DNA of 64,000 nucleotides, from positions 4,340,001 to 4,404,000 of the forward strand of contig NZ_JARZAE010000004.1 of NCBI RefSeq assembly GCF_029892095.1, read 5' to 3'. Made by a program: the position numbers and the translations under genes. Below are positions 17,579 to 25,567 of the stretch, piece after piece (position 1 is the stretch's first letter; each line of letters starts with the position of its first letter). The notes beneath the pieces are model-generated. The model worked only from the letters and a program-made list of their open reading frames with translations, was not told the origin of the DNA and searched no databases. The DNA is from Kitasatospora sp. MAP12-44 (GTDB lineage: Bacteria; Actinomycetota; Actinomycetes; Streptomycetales; Streptomycetaceae).

Positions 17579-17614
17579 CCCTGTCAGATGGCCTGTCAGG
17601 CGGCCTGTCGAACG
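17579..17614. repeat. Three 12-bp direct repeats upstream of a kinase gene
   Basis: The hexamer CCTGTC recurs at 17580, 17592 and 17604, an exact 12-base period, with partly conserved flanks (CCTGTCAGATGG, CCTGTCAGGCGG, CCTGTCGAACGA). The array ends about 60 bases upstream of the kinase ATG at 17517. Periodic half-sites suggest an activator-binding array. The rest of the 460-bp gene-free stretch 17518-17977 holds this array, GC-rich sequence without a gene, and the MITE-like element. Confidence 0.4.
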
Positions 17615-17820
17615 ACCCGCCGGCCCGGCCCCCGCGAACCGGTCCGCCGCACCAGCCTGCCGGACGGCTCGTCAGAGCCGCCGCGCCCGGTGCCACCGAC
17701 CGGGCCGACCCCGGCCGGCGACCGGTATCGGCCGTCGACAGGGGCCAGGGTATCGGCACCTCGGCCCGGCGGGCCGTGCAGGGGCCGCCGGGCCGTGCTT
17801 CGCCTCCTACCGATCCTTAG

Positions 17821-17976
17821 ACCGACCGGCAAATGGAGGGCGGCGTCGCGGGCCGACGGCTCTCGCCCAGACGGCTTCTCCTCAGTCGCCAGGGCTCCGC
17901 CATGGCTCCTTCGTCGGCACCGCCTGGACTCGGCCCTCGACCCGCTCCTTCTCCCACCCTCCATTTGCCGGTCGGT
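17821..17976. mobile_element. MITE-like 156-bp element
   Basis: Perfect 20-bp terminal inverted repeats begin ACCGACCGGCAAATGGAGGG (17821-17840) and end with the reverse complement (17957-17976). They are flanked by the 5-bp direct repeat CTTAG at 17816-17820 and 17977-17981, which looks like a target-site duplication. The interior carries no gene I can support. The right-hand copy of CTTAG contains the stop codon of the bpa gene, so insertion occurred at the very end of that gene. No matching transposase is in the window. Confidence 0.65.
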
Positions 17977-17977
17977 C

Positions 17978-18610
17978 TTAGAGGTAGGGCCCCGAGCGCA
18001 TGCCGCGGCCCTCGTCCGGGTCGTCGAAGTCGTGGTCGGCCGGCTGGCTGCCGGGCGGCAGCGCGCGCCGCATCTGCTCCAGCTGCGCCCGGGCGGCCAT
18101 CTGCTGGGCGAACAGCGCGGTCTGGATGCCGTGGAAGAGCCCCTCCAGCCAGCCGACCAGCTGGGCCTGCGCGATCCGCAGCTCGGCCTCGGTGGGGATG
18201 GTGTCGTCCATGAACGGCAGCGACAGCCGCTCCAGCTCCTCGACCAGCTCCGGCGCCAGGCCGAGCTCCAGCTCCTTGATGGAGCTGGCGTGGATGGCCT
18301 TCAGCCGGACCCGGCTCGCCTCGTCGAGCGGAGCCGCCCGAACCTCTTCGAGCAGCTGCTTGATCATGCTGCCGATCCGCATCACCTTGGCCGGCTGCTC
18401 GACCATCTCGGTCACCGGCAGTTCCCGCGACCCGGTCCCGTCGTCCGCCCGGCCGAAGGCCCGGCCGCCGCCTCCCGCGCCGGTCCCGACCGCCATGCCG
18501 TCCGGGCCCACGATCAGCACCTGCGGCGGTCCTTCCTGCGACGGGCCGTTCGATCCCGTCGATCCCTGATACGGCTCGTACTCCGGCCGTTCGTCCAGCG
18601 GCTTCGTCAT
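17978..18610 (-). CDS. bpa: Bacterial proteasome activator (Bpa/PafE, DUF2587)
   Basis: 210 residues from the ATG at 18610, which has GAAGGAG immediately upstream. The central region (about residues 70-170) is the helical Bpa core, with MRIGSMIKQLLEEVRAAPLD and LSLPFMDDTIPTEAELRIA recognisable. The C-terminus ends in Gly-Pro-Tyr-Leu, the counterpart of the GQYL tail that docks into the 20S proteasome alpha ring in mycobacteria. It is an ATP-independent ring activator that feeds unfolded proteins to the proteasome. The stop codon lies inside the target duplication of the MITE-like element, but the terminal motif is intact. Confidence 0.88.
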   Translation of the reverse strand: MTKPLDERPEYEPYQGSTGSNGPSQEGPPQVLIVGPDGMAVGTGAGGGGRAFGRADDGTGSRELPVTEMVEQPAKVMRIGSMIKQLLEEVRAAPLDEASRVRLKAIHASSIKELELGLAPELVEELERLSLPFMDDTIPTEAELRIAQAQLVGWLEGLFHGIQTALFAQQMAARAQLEQMRRALPPGSQPADHDFDDPDEGRGMRSGPYL

Positions 18611-18672
18611 AGCTCCTTCATATGCTTCTGGCCTCCGGAGGGTCAACCGGCGGGTGGTTCGCGGCGGCCCGG

Positions 18673-19818
18673 TCAGCTGTGGCGCAGGCGGTAGCCGACC
18701 AGCGCCAGGCCGAGACCGATCAGGGCCAGCCCGGCGCCCAGCGGGAGTTGCAGGTTCGACGGGTCCCGCCAGCGCGCCGCCGTCCGCGCGGTGCTCTGGG
18801 CGCCCGCCGGCAGCCCGTCGGCGGTGGGCTGGGCCGGGTCCGGCGTCGGCAGCACGAATCCGTCGGCGGCGCCGGAACCGTCCGCGTCGTCCTGCGCGGC
18901 CACCGCGTCCAGCAGGCTCGGCGGCGCGGCGCCGGGCCGCACGGCCATCGGGGAGCAACTCGGCTCGGGGGTGGGCGAGTCGGCGGCCGGCTCGCCGGAC
19001 GGCGGGTCCGGGCTCCAGGGGCCGTCGGGCACGGCGCCCTGCGGCGCCGGGAAGCCGGCGGGGCGGGACGGGCGGGACGGGCGGGCGGGGGCCGAGGGCC
19101 GGGTGCCGGACACCGGGGCGCCGGCGACCGCGGTCGGCGGCCGGCCGGGCGTCGGGCCCGCGGCGGGCGTGGGGGTGGGGGTGGCGGCGGAGCCGGGCTG
19201 CGCGGTCGCGGTCGGCGTCGACGGGAGCGACGGAAGCGACGGAGAGGCGGGCGCGGCGCCGGTGCGGGTCGGGCCCGCCGCGGACGGCTCAGGGGTCACG
19301 GGCGGCTCAGGCCTCGGCGTGCTCTCGGACGGACCGCCCGGCAGCGGGTCGGTGTCCGCCGGTATCGGCGCCGACGGCTGAGCCGGCGGCGCCCCGGGTA
19401 TCGGCCGCAGCGGCGAGCCCGCCGAGGAACCGTCCAACGGCCCGGCTCCAGCCGCGCCGTTCGGCACCGCCTCGCCGTGCACCGCGGCCCCACCGGAGGA
19501 CGCCACCTGCGCGGCCGCCGGGATGACCAGCGCCAGCAGCACCGGCGCCGTGAGCCCCGCACCGGCCACCAGCCGACGGGCCAGCGCCCGGCGGGTCGAG
19601 CGAAGCGAGCGCCGCCCGCCAGGAGCGCGACGGCTGCGAAGGAGCGGCTCCACCGGCCCAGGAGGCGTATCGCCTGCGGAAACCGGGACGGGCGGAGCGA
19701 GCGGGGACTGCGAGTGCGAGGTCTTGGCCACGGACGGACGGTCCTTCCGACGGCCGGCGGCCCGAGGGCGGCACCGGCGGCGGGACAGCTCCGCACCAGC
19801 GTCACACACTCCACTCAC
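18673..19818 (-). CDS. Pro/Ala-rich membrane protein, unknown function
   Basis: About 381 residues; a GTG at 19731 would give a protein 29 residues shorter, and neither start has a clear ribosome site. Residues about 80-105 form a hydrophobic signal-anchor (LVAGAGLTAPVLLALVIPAA). A roughly 240-residue Pro/Ala/Ser/Thr-rich low-complexity region follows, with one CS pair near 290. A C-terminal hydrophobic helix (LPLGAGLALIGLGLALVGYR) ends the protein. The topology suggests an extracellular stalk anchored at both ends. I do not recognise a domain. It is on the same strand as bpa, whose start is 62 bases downstream of this stop. Confidence 0.6.
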   Translation of the reverse strand: MSGVCDAGAELSRRRCRPRAAGRRKDRPSVAKTSHSQSPLAPPVPVSAGDTPPGPVEPLLRSRRAPGGRRSLRSTRRALARRLVAGAGLTAPVLLALVIPAAAQVASSGGAAVHGEAVPNGAAGAGPLDGSSAGSPLRPIPGAPPAQPSAPIPADTDPLPGGPSESTPRPEPPVTPEPSAAGPTRTGAAPASPSLPSLPSTPTATAQPGSAATPTPTPAAGPTPGRPPTAVAGAPVSGTRPSAPARPSRPSRPAGFPAPQGAVPDGPWSPDPPSGEPAADSPTPEPSCSPMAVRPGAAPPSLLDAVAAQDDADGSGAADGFVLPTPDPAQPTADGLPAGAQSTARTAARWRDPSNLQLPLGAGLALIGLGLALVGYRLRHS

Positions 19819-19968
19819 CCGGGCACCTCAACCCGGATGCCGCCCAGCCGCGCCGCCCAGCTGGGCCAACTCCGGTTGCGACCCGCCACGCCGTCGCCCT
19901 TGACTGGATCGGCAAGGTGCGACGTAGGACCCGTTCGGCGCTGCGGCAGCCGGGAGAGGTGGTACCGA

Positions 19969-20721
19969 GTGCTCTCGGCCCGCAGCCTGTTCCAGGAGAT
20001 TCACGACAACGACGAGTCGTTCCGGCTGTTCTGCAGCATCGCCGCCAAGGGCGAGGACCAGGGCGGCTGGGAGAACGGCCGGATCGCCGCCCTGGTGGCC
20101 GATCAGGAGCTCGCCCCGAAGATCGCCCGGCACGGCGCCGACGAGGACAAGCACGGCAGGATCTTCACCGCGCTGCTGCACAAGCGCGGGCTGCGCGCCG
20201 TCGACGTCCCGGACGCGACCGACTACACGATGCTCCTCGAACACCAGGGCATCGGTCTGGCGCACAGCCGGCTGCGCCGCGACGAGCCGCTGACCGAGTA
20301 CGACATCGTGGTCTACCTGGCCCACAGCAGGGTCACCGAGCAGCGCGCGGCCGAGCAGATGCGCCTGCTGCGCAAGGTCTTCAACGAGCACCCGGAGATC
20401 GGCCGTGCGGTGCGGATGATCTCCGCCGACGAGGACAACCATCTCGCCTACTGCCACGAGGAGTTGCTCCGCCTCGCGGCGAACGGTCACAGGCCTGTGA
20501 TCCTCGACCTGCTGCGCAGCACGGCCCGCGCCGAGGTCAGGACCTACCGGGACGTCAGCCTCGCCGTGATGGACCGGATGGGCGCCCTCCTGCGCTGGTC
20601 CAAGCCCAAGTCGGCGGTGCTGGCGCTCGGCATCCACGTGGTGTACCTGTACGAGCGCGCGATCGGCTGGCGCCGGATGACCACCCTGCGGATGCCGGCC
20701 ATCCGCAACGCCCTGGGGTAG
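19969..20721 (+). CDS. Ferritin-like diiron protein
   Basis: 250 residues from the GTG at 19969, which has GAGG nine bases upstream; the long open frame before it is a GC artefact opposite the Pro-rich protein gene. Two carboxylate/His metal motifs are present: HGADEDKHGRIF (near 57) and ISADEDNHLAYC (near 157). Glu residues on neighbouring helices (KGEDQGGWE, RVTEQRAAEQM) complete a four-helix ferritin-like site. Such proteins act in oxidation or iron handling. It is convergent with the phosphopantetheinyl transferase gene (12-base gap) and marks the left edge of the biosynthetic region. Confidence 0.75.
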   Translation: MLSARSLFQEIHDNDESFRLFCSIAAKGEDQGGWENGRIAALVADQELAPKIARHGADEDKHGRIFTALLHKRGLRAVDVPDATDYTMLLEHQGIGLAHSRLRRDEPLTEYDIVVYLAHSRVTEQRAAEQMRLLRKVFNEHPEIGRAVRMISADEDNHLAYCHEELLRLAANGHRPVILDLLRSTARAEVRTYRDVSLAVMDRMGALLRWSKPKSAVLALGIHVVYLYERAIGWRRMTTLRMPAIRNALG

Positions 20722-20733
20722 CGGGGGTTGCGC

Positions 20734-21657
20734 TCAGCCGACCTGAAGGTCGGGCAGTTGAGCGCGCCACGTGTCCAGGCGCGGCTCCCCCGTGGTGGTG
20801 GTGTCGGTCCAGCGCACCGGCCCGGCGCAGGCGGCGGGCCGGGCAAGCGAGGCCCGTACGAGGCCGCCGAGCGGCAGGTCCTGGACGGTCCAGCTGCCCG
20901 ACTGCCGCCCGCTGTGGTCGGGTTGAGCGACACGTACCGCTCCCGGCCGGGTCGGCTGCACCGGTATGCGGTGGTGTGGGGTGCTCCGGGGCAAGCCGGC
21001 CGCCTTGATCAGCGCCTCTTTCCGGGTCCAGGCCCGGACGAAGGCCGCGCCGCGCTCCTCGGGCGCGAGTGCGTTGACCTGCTCGCGCTCCTCCGTCGCC
21101 AGGCAGCGGTTGATGAGTCCCGCGGTGTCGAAATCACGGACGTGTTCCACGTCCACGCCGATCCGCTCGTCCACCGCCAGGCCGAGCAGCCAGAGGCCCT
21201 CGGACCTGGCGACGCTCAGGTAGAGCGGCGTACCGCGGACCGCGACGACGAGCGGGCGGTGCCGGTGGTCGCCGCGATCGGCCGGATCACCGAGGACGTC
21301 CGCTTCGGCCCGGTCGAAGCGGACCTGAGCGGGCTCCCCGCCCACGTAGCGCGCCAGCACTCGGCGCGCTCCCGCCCGGGCGGCCGCGAAGCGCGACCGG
21401 TCGAGGCGGTACGAGTACCGGGCGCACCTGGCCCGTTCGTCCGCCGAGAGGAGTTCCAGGTCCCGATTCGGTTCGGCGGTGTCCCCGTCGCCGAACCACA
21501 CGTGGGTTTCTCCCGGTTCGGGGAGCGAAAGTGCGGCGCTCACGCCGTCAGCCCTTCCCGTTTGACAGAGGGTCCATCCGTGCTGCTCCCCGGATCTCAG
21601 ACGGTCAACATAACTGATGGTCACTCGTCTTTCACTGGAGCGGAGTTGGAGGTTCAT
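20734..21657 (-). CDS. 4'-phosphopantetheinyl transferase, Sfp type
   Basis: 307 residues, longer than the usual 220-250. The core motifs are clear: GVDVEHVRDFD (magnesium-binding Asp and Glu, near residue 165) and FVRAWTRKEALIKAAG (near 205). The enzyme transfers 4'-phosphopantetheine from CoA to the serine of acyl or peptidyl carrier proteins. It starts 31 bases after the MFS gene stop and may be the last gene of the carrier-protein operon. No PKS/NRPS carrier domain is encoded in this window, and LysW-type carriers do not use this modification, so its client lies elsewhere or the enzyme serves the cell generally. Confidence 0.85.
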   Translation of the reverse strand: MNLQLRSSERRVTISYVDRLRSGEQHGWTLCQTGRADGVSAALSLPEPGETHVWFGDGDTAEPNRDLELLSADERARCARYSYRLDRSRFAAARAGARRVLARYVGGEPAQVRFDRAEADVLGDPADRGDHRHRPLVVAVRGTPLYLSVARSEGLWLLGLAVDERIGVDVEHVRDFDTAGLINRCLATEEREQVNALAPEERGAAFVRAWTRKEALIKAAGLPRSTPHHRIPVQPTRPGAVRVAQPDHSGRQSGSWTVQDLPLGGLVRASLARPAACAGPVRWTDTTTTGEPRLDTWRAQLPDLQVG

Positions 21658-21688
21658 ACGGTTCTGTCCGACGCACGTGGCCGAATGG

Positions 21689-22915
21689 TCAGGCGGGCTG
21701 CCCGGCCGTCGCGAGATCGGCCACCGGCAGCTCCTCCGGCGCCTTCTGCTTGGCGCCGGCGAGGCTGAACACCGCGCAGCCGGCCGCGATCACCGCGATG
21801 ACGTACCAGTTCAGGCCGGGAATTCCGGTGGTCCGGGCGAGGTCGTACAGCGCGCCGGCCGAGAGCGTCCCGACCATGTTTCCGAAGCTGCGGAAGAAGT
21901 GCATGGAGCCCATGGCCCGGGCCAGGCCCTCCCGGGGAATCTGCTTCGTCACCCAGAGGTCGAAGGACGGGGTGAAGAGGATGTCGCCGAAGACGACCAC
22001 GAAGCAGCCGACCACGACCCAGAGCGCGGAACGTCCGGCACCGAAGAAGAGATAGGCGAGGGTCATCGCGGCGAATGCGACGGCCATGACCTGGCCCGGC
22101 TTGAGGTGCTTGTTCATGAATCGCAGCACCGGGTACTGGAGCACCAGCAGAGTGATACCGGTGATCCAGAACGGCATCGAGATCGGCAGGCCCTTGACGT
22201 ACTCCTGCATGTGCAGCGGAATGCCCACCAGGAAGCTGATCGAGAGCAGCCAGAACACGCTGGACAGGATGAAGTAGTGCCCGCCACCGCCCAGTCGCAG
22301 ACCCTTCAGGACGGAGGCGCTGAACAGCGGGGCCTTCGGGGCGCCCGGCTCCGCAGTGGCTGCGGCGGCATCGGCGGGGATGACGAAGACCGCGGCCAGG
22401 CAGTACACCGCGAAGAGGGCGAACACCGCGGAGAAGAGGATCCGCATGTCGACGCCGACGAAGAGACCACCGATCATGGCGCCGCTGATCGCGCCGAGCT
22501 GGCAGGACATCTGGAAGGAGGAGAAGGCCTTGGGCCGGTCCGCCTCGGGGAAGGTGCTCAGGATGTTCTTCAGGCCGGGGAACGAGATGCCCGAGCCGAG
22601 GCCCACGAAGAAGGCCAGCACGCTGTAGAGGGCGATGCCGTGGACGAAGCCCATGCCCAGGAGTGCGAAGGCCTCGACGGCCACACCTGCGATGACCCCG
22701 CTGCGGACGCCCAGCCGCTGCGAGACGCCCTCGTAGCAGAACGTCGAGGCCAGTCGGCCGACGTAGGTCAGGAACATCACGAAGCCGGCCCAGAACCCGC
22801 TGTACGCCACGCCCAGGTTCGAGACCAGCAGCGGGAAGTAGATGTAGTTCCCGATATGCGCCAGGGCGATACCGAAGTTGATACCCCAGAGGGTTTTCCT
22901 CAGCTCGGTGCTCAC
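21689..22915 (-). CDS. MFS transporter, probable exporter of the cluster product
   Basis: 408 residues with about twelve transmembrane helices. The loop after TM2 is degenerate (GRLASTFCYEGVSQRLGVRSG), as is common in drug-type MFS proteins. The GTG start overlaps the amidohydrolase stop in a GTGA arrangement, so it is translated as part of the carrier-protein operon. By position it is the likely exporter of the final compound or an intermediate. A second MFS gene at 48823 serves the right-hand operon. Confidence 0.82.
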   Translation of the reverse strand: MSTELRKTLWGINFGIALAHIGNYIYFPLLVSNLGVAYSGFWAGFVMFLTYVGRLASTFCYEGVSQRLGVRSGVIAGVAVEAFALLGMGFVHGIALYSVLAFFVGLGSGISFPGLKNILSTFPEADRPKAFSSFQMSCQLGAISGAMIGGLFVGVDMRILFSAVFALFAVYCLAAVFVIPADAAAATAEPGAPKAPLFSASVLKGLRLGGGGHYFILSSVFWLLSISFLVGIPLHMQEYVKGLPISMPFWITGITLLVLQYPVLRFMNKHLKPGQVMAVAFAAMTLAYLFFGAGRSALWVVVGCFVVVFGDILFTPSFDLWVTKQIPREGLARAMGSMHFFRSFGNMVGTLSAGALYDLARTTGIPGLNWYVIAVIAAGCAVFSLAGAKQKAPEELPVADLATAGQPA

Positions 22916-24255
22916 AGTACGACCTTTCCTTCTGCTGCGGATTCACGGATGGCGCGGATCTCCCGCGCGAGGGCCCGGCGGTCGATGGCGACGCCGTGGA
23001 CGACGGTGGAGTCCGGAAGTGCGGAGAGTGCGGCCGGCGTTGCGCCGGGCGCCGGTGCGGTGAAGAGGTTGAAGGTCGCGGCGCTGCCGACCGTCAGGGG
23101 GTGGTCGGCGGCCTCGCGTCCGGCGAGCTCGTTGAAGAAGCGCCAGCCGTCTGCCGTCGCGGCCAGTCGGAGTCCGTGGCGCAGCTGCGCCGCCCCGAAC
23201 TCGTCCCCGGCCAGCAGGTCGAGTTCGCCCAGCAGGCTGTAGCCGTGGAACGCCCCGGTGTTGCCGCAGTCGGTCCCCACCAGGAGTCGACCGCGACGCA
23301 GTGCCTCCAGGCTGTTGCGGCGCATGGTGACGAGCGCGGCCGTCCGGGTGTCCTGGCACTTGTACTGGATGCCGTACGGCTCCTCGACCCCGGCCACGAA
23401 GCGCAGGTTGGCGCCGTCCTGGGTCTCCAGGAAGCCGGGTCGGCCGTACTCCTGGAGGAACTCCGCCCGCTCCATGATCATGGGGCGCAGGCCGCTCAGG
23501 GTCGAGATGAAGCGTGCCCCGTCGAGCTCGCGCCAGTCGGCGGCGGAGAGCTCGAAGTCCCGTACGGGATGGGCGAAGTTGCGGAATCCGCACCGGTACG
23601 CCTGCAGGACCTCCGCGCGGGTGTTGCAGTCGAGGACGGCGGGGACGCCCTGTTCGCGGGTCACCCGCGCCGTGTGCTCCAGTACCTGCGTTGACAGCCG
23701 CGAGAAGCGCTTGGCCATCTCGGGCTGCTCGGTGCCGTCCGTGAACATCACCTTGAGGAAGGTGCCGCCCCGCTCGCGGTTGGAGCGCAGGACCGAGGCG
23801 AGGTCCTCCGGCCCGCCCAGCATGAAGACCGGCGAGGGGAACTCGACGCCGTGGCCGGTGCGTCCTTCGCGGTCCCTGGTGGCCGTCGCGGCGTAACCGC
23901 AGTGCGCCAACTCCGGGTAGGGCAGCGCGGATTCGGCACGTCCGGACTCCCAGCGCGACTGCACCAGCGGGAATCCGAACATGTCCACCACGTGGGTGAC
24001 GCCGTGGTACAGGTACTGCAGGGCGATCAGCCGCGGGTCGTCCAGCGAGTCGTCGAAGTTCGCCGGTAGGGCGAGGTGGGCGTGCGGCTCGACGTAGCCG
24101 GGCCACAGCTCCGGCGCGGCGCCGTCGGCGCGGTCGGCCACCGCGTCGATCCGGGCGATGACCCCGTCCTCGACGCCCACCTCGAAGAGCGCGGTCGGGT
24201 CGAGGCTGGGGATCGCCACCCGACGGAGCGTCATGCCGTTGTCCGGGCTGCTCAT
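22912..24255 (-). CDS. Amidohydrolase-superfamily protein with an altered metal site
   Basis: 447 residues. An N-terminal beta-sandwich part is followed by a TIM-barrel with HxH in EPHAHLALP (near residue 58), a candidate carbamylated or metal Lys in FLKVMFTDG (near 165), His in NFAHPVRDF (near 225) and the catalytic Asp in LLVGTDCGN (near 325). The strand where the first barrel His usually stands reads AVLDCNTRAE, without a His. The superfamily hydrolyses amides and cyclic imides or performs related C-N chemistry. Start and stop overlap both neighbours by four bases. It may trim or cyclise a peptide made by the adjacent ATP-grasp ligase; that is inference. Confidence 0.82.
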   Translation of the reverse strand: MSSPDNGMTLRRVAIPSLDPTALFEVGVEDGVIARIDAVADRADGAAPELWPGYVEPHAHLALPANFDDSLDDPRLIALQYLYHGVTHVVDMFGFPLVQSRWESGRAESALPYPELAHCGYAATATRDREGRTGHGVEFPSPVFMLGGPEDLASVLRSNRERGGTFLKVMFTDGTEQPEMAKRFSRLSTQVLEHTARVTREQGVPAVLDCNTRAEVLQAYRCGFRNFAHPVRDFELSAADWRELDGARFISTLSGLRPMIMERAEFLQEYGRPGFLETQDGANLRFVAGVEEPYGIQYKCQDTRTAALVTMRRNSLEALRRGRLLVGTDCGNTGAFHGYSLLGELDLLAGDEFGAAQLRHGLRLAATADGWRFFNELAGREAADHPLTVGSAATFNLFTAPAPGATPAALSALPDSTVVHGVAIDRRALAREIRAIRESAAEGKVVL

Positions 24256-25505
24256 CGCGCGACCCGGACGGCCACCTCGACGCCGATCTCGTCCAGCGCG
24301 CTCTCGCAGCGCTGAGCGGCCTCGTCGCGGCTCGTACCGGTGAAGACGAGGTGGCCGAGCCAGTCGAAGTTGCTCTTGGAGAGCTTGGTGACGGCGCGGC
24401 CCGGCTCGCGGTAGCTCAGCGCGTCGAAGTAGCCCGGGAGCTCCTTCAGCTGGGAGAAGTCGATGGTCTTGAGCGTGCCCTCGATCGGCGAACCGAACCA
24501 GCGGCCGCTGGCCGTGACCTCGCCGGGGAACGGCAGCTCGGGGGTCTCGCCCAGCGCCTGCCGGATCACCTCGAGGTACGGGTCGACACCGGTCGAGATC
24601 TTCATCAGGCTGGGGACGATGCCGCCGACCAGGCGCCCGTTGACCTCGCAGAGGACCGGGCCCTCGCTGCCGAGGATGTACTCGGCGTGGATGAAGCCGA
24701 AGTCGATGCCGAGGCCCTTCAGCACCCGCTCGTTCATCTCGAAGAGCTCCTCCTCCTGCGCGTGGCCGCGGAAGTAGGTCGCGCCCATCTCGATGAAGTA
24801 GGGGAACCCGCTGAGGGTCCGGTCGGTGATGCCGAGGTTGACGATCGAACCGTCGGCCAGCACGCAGGCCTCGACCGAGACCAGCTCACCGGTGACGAAC
24901 TCCTCGACCAGGATGTCCGGAATCCGGGTCACGCCACGCCCGTAGTCGTCGACCTTGGCGAGGTCCGCGAGGTACTCCTCAAGCTCCTGCTCGTTGGTGA
25001 GGTGCAGCACGTGCAGGCTGGCGGTGCCGTCCGAGGGCTTCACCACGCAGGGGAAACCGACCTTGCGGATGGCGGCCTCGATCTCCGCGGGGTCCTGGAC
25101 GTGGGCGAAACGCGGCTGCCGTACGTCGGTGTGCTCCAGCGTCAGGCGGGTGCGGTGCTTGTGGCGGGCGTTCAGCGCGCCCTCCACGCTCATCCCCGGC
25201 AGGCCCAGGGCGCGGGCCACCGAAGCCGCGTGGACGGTGTGGTACTCGCTGTAGGTCATCACGCCGTCCACCGGGTTGGCGGCGTGCACCTCCTTGACCA
25301 GCTGCTCCAGCACGTCGATGGAGAAGGCGGTGCCGCTCTTCAGGACGTGGCAGCCGGGGTGGGCGAAGGCGTCCTTCGCCAGTGGCGACGCGTTCAGGTA
25401 GAAGTCGGGGTCGGCCGTGACGAGGGTGACCTGGTGGCCGAGCTCCAGGGCGTTGGCGATGCCGGCGATGCCGTTCGGGTTGCACTCCACCATGACGATG
25501 TGCAT
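24252..25505 (-). CDS. ATP-grasp amino acid/peptide ligase
   Basis: 417 residues, start ATG 25505 with AAAGGA upstream. The N-terminal Rossmann-like domain (IVMVECNPNGIAGIANALEL) is followed by the ATP-grasp pair: the Lys-bearing strand FPCVVKPSDGTAS (near 150), the hinge DILVEEFVTGE and the magnesium site GPVLCEVNGRLVGG (near 290). The pattern fits L-amino acid ligases and carboxylate-amine ligases that make an acyl phosphate and then an amide. It lies between the transketolase and amidohydrolase genes of the operon, with a 62-base gap upstream and a four-base overlap downstream. It is one of five amino-acid-ligase-type ATP-grasp genes in the cluster besides LysX. Confidence 0.88.
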   Translation of the reverse strand: MHIVMVECNPNGIAGIANALELGHQVTLVTADPDFYLNASPLAKDAFAHPGCHVLKSGTAFSIDVLEQLVKEVHAANPVDGVMTYSEYHTVHAASVARALGLPGMSVEGALNARHKHRTRLTLEHTDVRQPRFAHVQDPAEIEAAIRKVGFPCVVKPSDGTASLHVLHLTNEQELEEYLADLAKVDDYGRGVTRIPDILVEEFVTGELVSVEACVLADGSIVNLGITDRTLSGFPYFIEMGATYFRGHAQEEELFEMNERVLKGLGIDFGFIHAEYILGSEGPVLCEVNGRLVGGIVPSLMKISTGVDPYLEVIRQALGETPELPFPGEVTASGRWFGSPIEGTLKTIDFSQLKELPGYFDALSYREPGRAVTKLSKSNFDWLGHLVFTGTSRDEAAQRCESALDEIGVEVAVRVAR

Positions 25506-25567
25506 GGGAAATCCTTTCGCGGTTCCCTCAAGTCCGATGACCTGAGGCGGGGTTGGCTGGATGAGGT

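Noticed and set aside
18622..19968. A long plus-strand open frame running into the ferritin-like gene
   Set aside because: The first ~450 codons are Arg/Gly/Ala-rich and antisense to the Pro-rich membrane protein; real similarity starts at the GTG at 19969.
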